From NCBI RefSeq assembly GCF_018474005.1, contig NZ_JAHCSH010000001.1, positions 558,001 through 622,000 on the forward strand: DNA of 64,000 bases, read 5' to 3'. Origin of the DNA: Curvibacter sp. CHRR-16. Its GTDB lineage: Bacteria > Pseudomonadota > Gammaproteobacteria > Burkholderiales > Burkholderiaceae_C. This document shows, piece after piece, positions 8,531 to 16,538 of the stretch (the stretch's first letter is position 1; each line of letters starts with the position of its first letter). Made by a program: the position numbers and the translations under genes. A model generated the notes under the pieces. The model saw only the letters and a list, made by a program, of their open reading frames with translations. It did not search any database and was not told the DNA's origin.

Positions 8531-9171
8531 CCCCAAGCCGCAGCGAACTCATTCTGGGCGGGCAAAAAAGCGGCAAATCGCGCCGCGCCGAACTGCTGGC
8601 GCGCGACTGGCTGGCTGCCAATCCGGCCCATCGCGCCAGCCTGATTGCCACCGCCACCTACCAGCCTACCCAGCCGACAGACCAGCGCGATGACGATGGC
8701 ATGCACCAGCGCATCCTGCGCCACCAGCGCGACCGTGCCGAGCGTGTGCCCGGCTTGCTGACGCTGGAGGAGCCGCTGCAACTGGCCGACGTGATCGCCC
8801 AGTACAGCCAGCCGCACACCCTGTTGGTGGTGGACTGCCTCACGCTGTGGCTGACCAACTGGCTCATGCCCGCACCCTACTTGGTGCCGCGCTTGCAAAC
8901 CCTGCTGCCCGGTTGGGAGGAAAAAACGGCTGCAGAGCATATGGAGCAATCTGGAGTAGCTATTAAATTGATAGCAAGCATTCAAACCGCTCCCGGCCCT
9001 GTGGTGCTGGTGGGCAATGAAATAGGGCTGGGCGTGATCCCGCTGGGGCGCGAAGTGCGCGCCTTTGTCGATGCGCTGGGCAGCCTGAACCAGCAGGTGG
9101 CGGCTGCGTGCGAGCGCGTCACCCTCATGGCAGCGGGGCTGCCCCTGACGCTCAAAGGAAGCGCCGCATGA
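8527..9171 (+). CDS. cobU: Adenosylcobinamide kinase / guanylyltransferase
   Basis: Bifunctional enzyme that phosphorylates adenosylcobinamide and then transfers GMP to it, preparing the lower-ligand attachment. 214 residues from the ATG at 8527, which overlaps the cobB stop. P-loop GGQKSGKS is at residues 11-18; RILRHQRDRAER carries the His expected for the guanylated intermediate; VGNEIGLGVIPLGREVRAF-type sequence completes the active site. Between DCLTLWLTNW and the VVLVGNE strand it has an extra segment encoded by a short dispersed repeat (core 8959-8975), translated as VAIKLIAS. The protein still reads through without a stop. Confidence 0.93.
   Translation: MTPSRSELILGGQKSGKSRRAELLARDWLAANPAHRASLIATATYQPTQPTDQRDDDGMHQRILRHQRDRAERVPGLLTLEEPLQLADVIAQYSQPHTLLVVDCLTLWLTNWLMPAPYLVPRLQTLLPGWEEKTAAEHMEQSGVAIKLIASIQTAPGPVVLVGNEIGLGVIPLGREVRAFVDALGSLNQQVAAACERVTLMAAGLPLTLKGSAA
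8921..8977 (+). repeat. Short dispersed repeat inside cobU
   Basis: Core GCTATTAAATTGATAGC at 8959-8975, a GCTAT-N7-ATAGC palindromic unit, preceded by a flank resembling other copies (CATATGGAGCAATCTGGAGTA). It is in frame within cobU and adds residues in a loop between two conserved blocks. The core is identical to the copy in hpnC (56458-56474). Boundaries of the whole unit are estimated. Confidence 0.7.
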
Positions 9172-10076
9172 GACGCTGGCCGATCTTGCGTGCTTGGGCT
9201 TGGCTCGCGCTGGCTGCTAGTGCCTGCAGTGCGTGGCTACCCGCCCACGCCTACACGGTGCAAGACGACCGCGGCGTGCAGCAGACTTTTGCCGCCGCCC
9301 CGCAGCGCATCGTCAGCCTGCTGCCATCGCTCACCGAAACCGTGTGCGAACTGGGTGCGTGCGCCCGCTTGGTGGGGGTGGACCGCTATTCCAACTACCC
9401 GGCCAGCGTCACGCGCCTGCCCCAACTGGGTGGCGGGTTGGACCCGAATATCGAAGCCATCATGGCCTTGCAGCCCGACGTGGTGCTGGTGGCCAAATCC
9501 TCCCGCGCGGGCGAACGCCTGCAAGCGCTGGGCCTGAAGGTGCTGGCTTTTGAGCCCAAAACGCATGAGGACGTGCAGCGCATCGTGCTGCGCCTGGGCG
9601 ATTTGCTGCAGGTGCACGATGCCCAGCACATTTGGCGTGCTATCGACGCGGGCGTGTCCGCCGCTGCCCAGTCGCTGCCGCCTGCGGTGCGCCAGTTGCG
9701 CGTGTATTTCGAGGTCAACGAAGGCCCGTACGCGGCGGGCGAGGCGTCTTTCATTGGCCAAACGCTGGCGCGGCTGGGCGTGCGCAACATCGTGCCCGCC
9801 AGTTTGGGGGCGTTTCCGCGCCTCAACCCCGAGTACGTGGTGCGCGCCGAGCCGGACGTGATTTTGATCGGCCAGCGCAGCGTGGACGGCCTTGCCAGCC
9901 GCCCCGGCTGGAGCCAGCTCAAAGCCTTGCGCACAGGGCACGTGTGTGCTTTTGCTGAAAGCGATGCCAACGTGCTGGTGCGCCCCGGCCCGCGCATGGC
10001 CGAGGCGGCGCGCATCATGGCCAACTGCTTGGCTGCGCAGGTAAAGCAAACGGCCAAGAAAGGACGCGCACCGTGA
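9168..10076 (+). CDS. btuF: Periplasmic cobalamin-binding protein of an ABC importer
   Basis: Binds corrinoid in the periplasm and delivers it to BtuCD. The 302-residue product starts at ATG 9168 overlapping the cobU stop (ATGA). MRRWPILRAWAWLALAAS...PAHA is a signal peptide without a clear lipobox. The mature part has the class III solute-binding fold signatures: PQRIVSLLPSLTETVCELG, a VGVDRYSNYP motif and two lobes linked by a helix. It is followed without a gap by btuC (GTGA overlap). Assignment to corrinoid rather than iron siderophore is based on the gene neighbourhood and the VGV.RYSNYP motif. Confidence 0.9.
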   Translation: MRRWPILRAWAWLALAASACSAWLPAHAYTVQDDRGVQQTFAAAPQRIVSLLPSLTETVCELGACARLVGVDRYSNYPASVTRLPQLGGGLDPNIEAIMALQPDVVLVAKSSRAGERLQALGLKVLAFEPKTHEDVQRIVLRLGDLLQVHDAQHIWRAIDAGVSAAAQSLPPAVRQLRVYFEVNEGPYAAGEASFIGQTLARLGVRNIVPASLGAFPRLNPEYVVRAEPDVILIGQRSVDGLASRPGWSQLKALRTGHVCAFAESDANVLVRPGPRMAEAARIMANCLAAQVKQTAKKGRAP

Positions 10077-11176
10077 ACCAGCAGACCGCGGCACATGGCA
10101 CAGGGCATCCCGCGCACGGTGTGTGGCTGTGGGCGGCACTGTTGCTGGCTGCAGCCGTGGGGCTGACGCTCTTGGGCGTGTGCTTGGGCAGCACGGGCTG
10201 GAGTGCGTGGCCTAGCGACGATTTGCAGTGGCGCATCGTGACCGAGATTCGCCTGCCGCGCAGCTTAGGGGCGTGGGCGGCGGGAGCCTTGCTGGCGCTG
10301 TCGGGGGCGGTGGCGCAGGGCTTGTTTCGCAATCCGCTGGCCGATCCGTATTTGCTGGGCAGCGCATCGGGTGCGGCACTGGCCGTGGCCTTGGCGCTGG
10401 CCGCCTTGGGCAGTGGCATGGGCATGCTGGGGCAAGGCAACAGCGTGGCCATGATGGGCAGCCCGCTGGCAGTGAGCGTGTTTTCCAGCAGCCTGTGGCT
10501 GCGGCTGGGCTTGTCGGGGGCGGCGTTTGTCGGCGCTGCCGGGGCCGCACTGCTCACGCTGGCACTGGCCGGCGGGGCTGGTCAAACACTGCGCCTGCTG
10601 CTGTGCGGTGTGGTGGTGGGCGTGGTGCTGGGGGCCAGCACGCAGGTGGTGCTGCTGGCCACGCCCGATTCGCTGCAGGCCATGCAGGCGTTTTTGCTGG
10701 GCAGCAGTGCCTTCCTAGGCTGGACTTCGGTGCAGCTCTTGCTCGTGGGCTGGGTGCTGGCCTTGCTGGCCGCGCTGCTGCTGGCGCGGGGGCTGGATGC
10801 ATTGGGTTTGGGCGAAGCCACAGCCCACAGCCTGGGCTTGCCGCTGGCGCGCTTGCGCTGGGCGTTGGTGGCCATCATGGCGGCCTGCACGGCGCTGGCC
10901 GTGGCGCAAACGGGGTTGGTGGCTTTTGTCGGCTTGGTAGCGCCGCATTTGGTGCGGCTGCGCTGGCGTGGTACCCACCGGGGGCTGCTTTTGCTCTCTA
11001 GCTTGGTGGGCGGTTTGCTGCTGCTGGCCGCTGACTTGGGCGCGCGCAGCCTGCTGGCTCCGCGGGAGCTACCGCTGGGCGTGGTCACCGCCGTGCTGGG
11101 TGGTGGCTATTTGCTGTGGCTGCTGCACCGCCGTGGTGTGGGGGCCGGTTGGCACAGCGGGGCAGGGCAGGCATGA
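10073..11176 (+). CDS. btuC: Cobalamin ABC transporter permease
   Basis: Inner-membrane permease of the FecCD/BtuC type, 367 residues, predominantly hydrophobic with about ten membrane segments expected. Family motifs include EIRLPRSLGAWAAGALLALSGAVAQGLFRNPLADPYLLGSASGAA near the N-terminus (read in parts) and VAFVGLVAPHLVR near residue 285. It starts with GTG at 10073, overlapping the btuF stop, and ends in an ATGA overlap with btuD. Works with BtuF and BtuD to import corrinoids taken up through BtuB. Confidence 0.92.
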   Translation: MNQQTAAHGTGHPAHGVWLWAALLLAAAVGLTLLGVCLGSTGWSAWPSDDLQWRIVTEIRLPRSLGAWAAGALLALSGAVAQGLFRNPLADPYLLGSASGAALAVALALAALGSGMGMLGQGNSVAMMGSPLAVSVFSSSLWLRLGLSGAAFVGAAGAALLTLALAGGAGQTLRLLLCGVVVGVVLGASTQVVLLATPDSLQAMQAFLLGSSAFLGWTSVQLLLVGWVLALLAALLLARGLDALGLGEATAHSLGLPLARLRWALVAIMAACTALAVAQTGLVAFVGLVAPHLVRLRWRGTHRGLLLLSSLVGGLLLLAADLGARSLLAPRELPLGVVTAVLGGGYLLWLLHRRGVGAGWHSGAGQA

Positions 11177-12024
11177 GCGCGCAGCAGTCCACCCCCACCC
11201 CCACCCCGATAGGTCTGCGCACCCAGCAGCTATCTGCTGCCCATGGCCCGTGTACCGTGCTGCAGGGCATTGATTTGCACGTGCCCGCAGGTCGGTGGAC
11301 TTGTATCGTCGGCCCCAATGGCGCGGGCAAAAGCACGCTCTTGCAGTGCTTGGCGCACAGCCACCCCTACCAAGGCCAAGTGCTGCTGGGCGAGCAAGAC
11401 ACCGCGCACATGCCCGCCCGCCAGCGCGCCTGCCGCATGGCGTGGCTGGGGCAGGGCCAAACTTCGGCCAATTCCCCTAGCCCCGACCTGCGCGTGTGGG
11501 ACGCGGTGATGCTGGGTCGCTGGCCGCACCAAGGTTGGTTGTCTGCCCCCACGCAGGCCGACGAGGCTGCGGTGGCGCAGGCACTGGCGCAAACCGGCTG
11601 CACTGGCTGGGACAACCGCGTGCTGGGTGCGCTGTCGGGTGGTGAGCGCCAGCGCGTGCTGCTGGCCCGCGCCTTGGCCGTGCAAGCCCCGGTGCTGCTG
11701 CTGGACGAACCGCTGAGCCATTTGGACGCCCCGCACCAGGCCGACTGGCTGCAACTGGTGCGCCACCTCAACCACCAAGGCGTGACCGTGGTGAGCGTGC
11801 TGCACGAACTGCATTTGGCGCTGCAGGCCGACCATGTGGCCATACTGCGCGCAGGCCGCTTGCAGCACCAAGGCCGCGCCGACGATGCGGCCACCCACAG
11901 CGCCCTGCGCGAAGCCTTTGCGCAGCGCATCACCATTCACCGCGTGGACGGTCATTGGGTCGCTTTGCCGACCATGCCCGAGCCACGCCTTAGCGCATTT
12001 TCAGGAGAGTCGCATGAACATTGA
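11173..12024 (+). CDS. btuD: Cobalamin ABC transporter ATP-binding protein
   Basis: ATPase of the BtuFCD importer, 283 residues from ATG 11173. Walker A GPNGAGKST starts at G47, the ABC signature LSGGE is at 154-158, Walker B ends in D178-E179 (LLLDEPLSHLD), and the switch His lies in VLHELHLAL. A short Thr-Pro run (PTPTPTP) sits at residues 8-12. The stop overlaps the cobO start by 11 bases. The longer frame upstream of 11173 overlaps btuC and is rejected. Confidence 0.92.
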   Translation: MSAQQSTPTPTPIGLRTQQLSAAHGPCTVLQGIDLHVPAGRWTCIVGPNGAGKSTLLQCLAHSHPYQGQVLLGEQDTAHMPARQRACRMAWLGQGQTSANSPSPDLRVWDAVMLGRWPHQGWLSAPTQADEAAVAQALAQTGCTGWDNRVLGALSGGERQRVLLARALAVQAPVLLLDEPLSHLDAPHQADWLQLVRHLNHQGVTVVSVLHELHLALQADHVAILRAGRLQHQGRADDAATHSALREAFAQRITIHRVDGHWVALPTMPEPRLSAFSGESHEH

Positions 12025-12583
12025 AACCCCTCCCACCGAGAAACCCTATGACAAAGCCGAGGGCGAACGCCGCGGCCTCATCATCGTCAACACGGGCGAT
12101 GGCAAGGGCAAAAGCACCGCCGCCTTTGGCCTGGCGCTGCGCGCCCACGGTCGTGGCAAAAAGGTCATGATTTACCAGTTCATGAAAGTGCCCAGTGCCC
12201 GCTTTGGCGAGCACCGCGTGTTCGAACAACTGGGCGTGCCCGTGGAGGGCTTGGGCGATGGTTTTAGCTGGAAGAGCCAAGACCTGGAGCACTCGGCCCA
12301 ACTGGCGCGCGATGGCTGGCAAAAGGCCAAGGCCGCCATCCTGAGCGGCGAGTGGTTCATGGTGACGCTGGACGAGATCACCTACCCGCTCATCTACGGC
12401 TGGATGCCGCTGGACGATGTGCTGGAGACCCTGAAAAACCGCCCCAAAGAAGTGACCGTGGTGCTGACGGGCCGCCGCTGCCCGCAAGAAATCATCGACC
12501 TGGCCGACACCGTGACCGAGATGGGCATGGTCAAGCACGCCTTCCAAGCGGGCATTCCGGCCCAGCGGGGGATTGAGGATTGA
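12014..12583 (+). CDS. cobO: Cob(I)yrinic acid a,c-diamide adenosyltransferase
   Basis: Transfers the adenosyl group of ATP to Co(I) corrinoids, generating the Co-C bond. 189 residues. The characteristic reversed P-loop GDGKGKST is at 28-35; EITYPLIYGW and LTGRRCPQEIIDLADTVTEM are standard for the CobO/BtuR family. AGGAGAG precedes the ATG at 12014. Its stop overlaps the TTG start of cbiB. Also named cobA or btuR in other genomes. Confidence 0.93.
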   Translation: MNIETPPTEKPYDKAEGERRGLIIVNTGDGKGKSTAAFGLALRAHGRGKKVMIYQFMKVPSARFGEHRVFEQLGVPVEGLGDGFSWKSQDLEHSAQLARDGWQKAKAAILSGEWFMVTLDEITYPLIYGWMPLDDVLETLKNRPKEVTVVLTGRRCPQEIIDLADTVTEMGMVKHAFQAGIPAQRGIED

Positions 12584-13590
12584 GCCTCATCCTGCCTTTG
12601 GGCGCGGTTGCGCTGCTCTTAGCCCTCGCTTGGGACCGCTGGCTGGGCGAGCCGCCGGTGCGTTGGCACCCGGTGGTGTGGATGGGCCACTACCTGCAGC
12701 GCGCAGGCCACTGGCTGCATGGGCGCTGTGCAGAGGGGCAAAATTTCAAGGCTTTTTGGCTTGGAAGCCTTATGTGGTGCGCTGGTGCAGCTATGGTTTT
12801 GATAGCAAGTCTGCTGCTGCAGGGGCTCTGCCTGTGGCTGGCGGCCCAAGGCGTGTGGGGCTTTGTGCTGGGCGCGGCCATCATGGGCGTGTGCCTCAAG
12901 CCGCTGCTGGCCTGGCGCATGCTGGTGGGCGAGGTGCAGGCGGTGGAGTCGCACCTGTCGAGCTCGGCCCATGGTGATTTGCCTGCTGCACGCAGCCGCT
13001 TGCGCAGTTTGGTCAGCCGCGACACGGCGCATTTGAGCGCGACCGAGGTGCGCGAGAGCGCCATCGAGTCGTTGGCGGAGAACTTCAACGACTCGGTGCT
13101 GGCCGCTGTGTGGTGGTTTGTGCTGCTGGGGCTGACGGGCGCTGCACTGTGGCGCTACGCCAATACGGCCGATGCCATGTGGGGCTACCCCGGCGAACGC
13201 CATGGCCGCAACTGGGCGTGGGCTGGCAAATGGGCCGCCCGCACCGACGATGTGCTGGCCTGGCTGCCCGCCCGCTGGACGGCGCTGCTGCTGTGGGTCG
13301 TGGCACGGTTTTCTGCCCCTGATGGCGGGCAGCCCTTTGGCTGGGCGCAGTTGGCCGCCCAAGCGCGCCAAACCCCGTCGCCCAACAGCGGCTGGCCCAT
13401 GGCGGCCATGGCGCTGGCGCTGGGGGTGCGCTTGTCCAAGCCACAGCGCTATGTGCTGAACCCCGAGGGGCAGGGCGCGCAGGCGGTGCACACGGCGCAG
13501 GCCATTGCGCTGGTGGGGCGCGTGGGCCGCTGGGGCGTGGCCATGGCCGTGCTGGTCATGGTGCTGTTTGCATCGGTGGTGGCGCTGTGA
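12580..13590 (+). CDS. cbiB: Adenosylcobinamide-phosphate synthase
   Basis: Membrane protein that attaches (R)-1-amino-2-propanol phosphate (or aminopropanol) to adenosylcobyric acid. 336 residues starting with TTG at 12580 in a TTGA overlap with cobO. Recognisable are DRWLGEPPVRWHPVVWMG near the N-terminus, the conserved ESAIESLAENFNDSVLAA-type block around residue 165, and several hydrophobic helices. Residues about 54-76 are encoded by a copy of the short dispersed repeat (core 12790-12806). Named cobD in the aerobic-pathway nomenclature. Followed by the decarboxylase cobD through a GTGA overlap. Confidence 0.92.
   Translation: MSLILPLGAVALLLALAWDRWLGEPPVRWHPVVWMGHYLQRAGHWLHGRCAEGQNFKAFWLGSLMWCAGAAMVLIASLLLQGLCLWLAAQGVWGFVLGAAIMGVCLKPLLAWRMLVGEVQAVESHLSSSAHGDLPAARSRLRSLVSRDTAHLSATEVRESAIESLAENFNDSVLAAVWWFVLLGLTGAALWRYANTADAMWGYPGERHGRNWAWAGKWAARTDDVLAWLPARWTALLLWVVARFSAPDGGQPFGWAQLAAQARQTPSPNSGWPMAAMALALGVRLSKPQRYVLNPEGQGAQAVHTAQAIALVGRVGRWGVAMAVLVMVLFASVVAL
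12739..12808 (+). repeat. Short dispersed repeat inside cbiB
   Basis: Core GCTATGGTTTTGATAGC at 12790-12806 with an upstream flank (CTTATGTGGTGCGCTGGTGCA) similar in layout to the copy in cobU. Translated in frame as AAMVLIAS within a membrane segment of CbiB. Outer limits are estimated. Confidence 0.65.
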
Positions 13591-14789
13591 CAGCGGTGGT
13601 GACTGCTGCTATGCCACCGCGTATCCACGGCGGGCCCGATGCGCTGGGCGTGCCGCGCTGGGATTTTTCGACCAATGCCAACGCCTGCGGGCCGTGTCCC
13701 GAGGCGCTGGCCGCTGTGCAGGGCGCAGATGCTACCCACTACCCCGACCCCCAGTACACCGCCTTACGAGCAGCACTGGCTGCGTGGCACGGGGTGGATG
13801 TGCAGCGCGTGGTGCTGGCCGCCAGCGGCAGTGAGTTCATCTTCCGCATCACGGCGGCAGTGGCGCGTTTGTCGGGCGTGTGGGGCGGCGAGTGGGGCAG
13901 TGGCGCGCATCCAGCGCGGGTGTGGCACCCCGCCCAAGCCTTTGGCGACTACGCCGCTGCCGCGCAAGCTTGGGGCTTGCCCTGCAGCAGCCATCCTCAC
14001 GACATGGGGCAGGACATGCCCCCGCACACGTCGCACGATCAGGCCCACGCCAAGTACCCAGGGTCGCACACGCTGTGTTGGGTGTGCGAGCCCTCCAGCC
14101 CACTGGGCCAAGCGCACAGCCCGTGGCCCGCTCTCGATGCTGCACACGCCACCACCGTGCTGGACTGCGCCTACGAACCGCTGCGCCTGAGCGGCCAGCC
14201 CAGTCTGAACGCCCAGCAGCGCGAACTGGTGTGGCAGCTTTTTTCCCCCAACAAAGCGCTGGGCCTGACGGGCGTGCGCGGCGCGTATGCGATTGCGCCG
14301 GCACCGGTGTCCGCACATGCTCCAGCGCTCTCGACCTCTCTTGCGTCTGGTCATGCTGCCCCACTGCTAACTACCGTGCAGGCCATGGCCCCGTCGTGGG
14401 TGCTGGGTGCCCATGGCGCGGCCATGCTGCATGCGTGGGTGCAACCCAGCGTGCAAGCGTGGCTGCAACAGACCCTGCCCACGCTGCGGGCGTGGAAACA
14501 GCAGCAAATCGACACCCTGCAAGCCCACGGCTGGCAGGTGCTGCCCAGTGACGTGCCGTTTTTCTGCGCCCAACCGCCTGTGGGGCAAGGCCATGGCGAA
14601 CACACCGGGGAGGTGTGTGCCAAGTTGTGCGCGCAATGGTGTACCACGCTGCGCCAGCACGGCATCAAGCTGCGCGACGCGACCTCGCTAGGCCTGCCCG
14701 GCTGGGTGCGGATGGCAGTGCGGGAGCCGCAGGCGGTGGGGGAGTTGGTGCGGCTGATGACAGTATTGAGTGATAGTATTACCGGGTAA
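13587..14789 (+). CDS. cobD: L-threonine-O-3-phosphate decarboxylase (class I/II aminotransferase fold)
   Basis: PLP enzyme thought to make aminopropanol phosphate for the nucleotide loop. 400 residues from a GTG at 13587 that overlaps the cbiB stop. The N-terminal HGGPDALGVPRWDFSTNANACGP pattern and YPDPQYTALR are typical of the CobC/CobD decarboxylase family; the PLP lysine is K223 in SPNKALGLTG, followed by R in GVRGAY. Several low-complexity loops make it longer than the 360-residue Salmonella protein. It ends inside the vapBC operator, and marks the last gene of the first half of the cobalamin cluster. Confidence 0.9.
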   Translation: MTAVVTAAMPPRIHGGPDALGVPRWDFSTNANACGPCPEALAAVQGADATHYPDPQYTALRAALAAWHGVDVQRVVLAASGSEFIFRITAAVARLSGVWGGEWGSGAHPARVWHPAQAFGDYAAAAQAWGLPCSSHPHDMGQDMPPHTSHDQAHAKYPGSHTLCWVCEPSSPLGQAHSPWPALDAAHATTVLDCAYEPLRLSGQPSLNAQQRELVWQLFSPNKALGLTGVRGAYAIAPAPVSAHAPALSTSLASGHAAPLLTTVQAMAPSWVLGAHGAAMLHAWVQPSVQAWLQQTLPTLRAWKQQQIDTLQAHGWQVLPSDVPFFCAQPPVGQGHGEHTGEVCAKLCAQWCTTLRQHGIKLRDATSLGLPGWVRMAVREPQAVGELVRLMTVLSDSITG

Positions 14790-14792
14790 TAC
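14776..14792. promoter_or_regulatory. Palindrome ahead of vapBC, candidate antitoxin operator
   Basis: A perfect inverted repeat GTATTAC-CGG-GTAATAC, 13 bases before the vapB start and overlapping the stop codon of the upstream gene. A partial repeat of its left arm (AGTATT, 14762-14767) precedes it. Type II antitoxins of the AbrB class bind such palindromes to repress their own operon; function here is inferred from position and symmetry. Confidence 0.6.
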
Positions 14793-14804
14793 AGGCAAGG
14801 AGCG

Positions 14805-15044
14805 ATGATGCAAACTACGCTGACCAGTAAAGGACAAGTGACGATCCCGCAGAGCCTGCGCCAGCACTTTGGGCTCAAGCAAGGCATGGCGGTGACCTTC
14901 GAGATAGAGGGCGATCACATCGCATTGCGCCCAGCGCCTGCAGCTAGGCAGACGCAAGACAGTGGGTTTGGCCTGATCAAGAGCCGTCGCAAAGGTGTTC
15001 CGCCCGACTGGGATGCAGCCAGCATGGTGGTGGACGCACCATGA
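14805..15044 (+). CDS. vapB: AbrB/SpoVT-type antitoxin of a VapBC pair
   Basis: A 79-residue DNA-binding antitoxin. The N-terminal swapped-hairpin domain reads TTLTSKGQVTIPQSLRQHFG, the hallmark of the AbrB family; the C-terminal part, with SGFGLIKSRRKGVPPDWDAA, is presumably the toxin-neutralising tail. AAGGAG lies 5-8 bases before the two adjacent ATG codons (14805 and 14808), either of which could be used. The gene overlaps vapC by ATGA, the usual coupled arrangement. Confidence 0.88.
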   Translation: MMQTTLTSKGQVTIPQSLRQHFGLKQGMAVTFEIEGDHIALRPAPAARQTQDSGFGLIKSRRKGVPPDWDAASMVVDAP

Positions 15045-15457
15045 TCGCACTCGATACTAATGTGCTGGCACGCTACTACGTGACTAGCAGTGACGCGCCA
15101 TCGCAAAAGCAAAGTTTGCAGGCCAAGAAACTGCTGGAAAGCGGCAAACGCCTGTTTGTCAGCAAAACGGTGGTGCTGGAGCTGGAGTGGGTGCTGCGCG
15201 GCTATTACAAAAGCGAGCCGCCCGAAGTGCTGGTGGTTCTGCGCCATTTGCTGGCCATGCCCAATGTCGAAGTGGAAGACCGTTTGGCGGTGGAGATGGC
15301 GTGCAATGCATTGGAGGATGGCTTTGACTTTGCCGATGCGCTACACCATGCATCGAGCCGCCATTGCAGCAGCATGGCGACGTTTGATGACAAAAAATTC
15401 GCCCGCAAAGCCAGTGCCAAAGGCTGGAAACCTGCGGTCAAAGTGGTGAGTGCATGA
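15041..15457 (+). CDS. vapC: PIN-domain ribonuclease toxin of a VapBC pair
   Basis: A 138-residue PIN protein. Acidic metal-binding residues fit the family: D5 (MIALDTNVLARYY), E47 (VVLELEW), D99 (DFADALHH) and D116/D117 near the C-terminus (TFDDKKFARKA). VapC toxins cleave specific tRNA or rRNA sites. Translation is coupled to vapB. Located immediately downstream of the first cobalamin gene block, with the AAA ATPase gene 46 bases further on. Confidence 0.9.
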   Translation: MIALDTNVLARYYVTSSDAPSQKQSLQAKKLLESGKRLFVSKTVVLELEWVLRGYYKSEPPEVLVVLRHLLAMPNVEVEDRLAVEMACNALEDGFDFADALHHASSRHCSSMATFDDKKFARKASAKGWKPAVKVVSA

Positions 15458-15503
15458 GCCGCTTGATTGACCCTGTAAGGACGCTACACAGAAAGACCAC
15501 ACC

Positions 15504-16538
15504 ATGTTGAGTTCTATCCATATTGAAGGCTTCAAGGGTTTTAAAGACACCCGCATTGAACCCATACGCAAAGTCAACCTGATTTTGGGGGGGCAGAACG
15601 TGGGGAAAACGTCGCTGCTGGAGGCGGTGTATTTGGGGGCGAGTGATGTGGGTGCATTCCAGAACATAGCCACTGTCTTTCGCATGTCCGAGGGGAACGA
15701 TAGTCGGCGTTATGCCAAGGCAGTCTGGGAAAAGAAAAAGAGTAAGTTGGTACTCGCTAATGACACTGGGTATTCGTTGGCTGTTAGGGTGAACTACCAA
15801 CGGGATAGCGAAGATGGTTTTTTTTCTCTTGATGCCTTTGGAAGCGGTGATGTTCGTGCTAGCAGAGTGATTAGTGGTGCGGATATCACTGACTCAGTTG
15901 CCCAGGTAGCGCTTTCCAAAAGGGGAAATGGAACACCTTGGCATCTTCCTACTGATGCATTGCTGAAGATGGTTTTTCTAAATCCATTGGCTGTCTCCAT
16001 TCATTTGCCACAACAAGTCGAGGCGGTGCGGTTGTTCGACCGCGTGGTCATGATCCGCAAGAAGCGCCTATTGCTCGACATGCTCAAACGCATTGAGCCG
16101 CGTCTTGAAGACATGCATTCGCTGTCGCCCGATGGGGAGCAGCGCATTTATGTAGAGCTGGTTGGTGAAGATGAGGCTTTGCCGCTGCCCTTGCTGGGCC
16201 ACGGTTTTTCTCGCCTTGTTCATTTGTATTGCTCTTTGCTGGTGACGGAATCCAAGCTGGCGTTGATTGATGAGGTGGAAAACGGTATTCATTACTCATC
16301 GCTGCCGACTTTGTTCCAAGGCATTCAAGACATTGCAGCCAATAACGATGTGCAAACCCTAATGACCACCCACAGTTGGGAGTGCATCCGGGCTGCGTAC
16401 AACACCTTCGCTGCTGCGGGTAAGTTGGAAGACTTCCAACTGATTCGCCTAGAGCGCGATGCGGACAACGTAAAAGCCATCGTCATCAATGACGAGCAGT
16501 TGGTCACAGTCATGGAGGCAGGTTATGAAATCCGCTAA
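15504..16538 (+). CDS. AAA_15/OLD-like SMC-type ATPase, candidate defence component
   Basis: A 344-residue ATPase of the ABC/SMC-like AAA type. Walker A is GGQNVGKT (29-36), preceded by IEGFKGFKDTRIEPI, typical of OLD/RecF-like proteins. A signature-like motif GHGFSRLVHL precedes Walker B (ALIDEVENGIHYSS, D256-E257), and TTHS supplies the switch His. The middle region is poorly conserved to my eye. The third and last part overlaps the start of a TOPRIM-type gene by 14 bases. Paired ATPase and TOPRIM genes of this type occur in defence systems such as PARIS and in OLD-like modules; that role is an inference. Base composition looks more AT-rich than that of the surrounding cob genes. Confidence 0.8.
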   Translation: MLSSIHIEGFKGFKDTRIEPIRKVNLILGGQNVGKTSLLEAVYLGASDVGAFQNIATVFRMSEGNDSRRYAKAVWEKKKSKLVLANDTGYSLAVRVNYQRDSEDGFFSLDAFGSGDVRASRVISGADITDSVAQVALSKRGNGTPWHLPTDALLKMVFLNPLAVSIHLPQQVEAVRLFDRVVMIRKKRLLLDMLKRIEPRLEDMHSLSPDGEQRIYVELVGEDEALPLPLLGHGFSRLVHLYCSLLVTESKLALIDEVENGIHYSSLPTLFQGIQDIAANNDVQTLMTTHSWECIRAAYNTFAAAGKLEDFQLIRLERDADNVKAIVINDEQLVTVMEAGYEIR

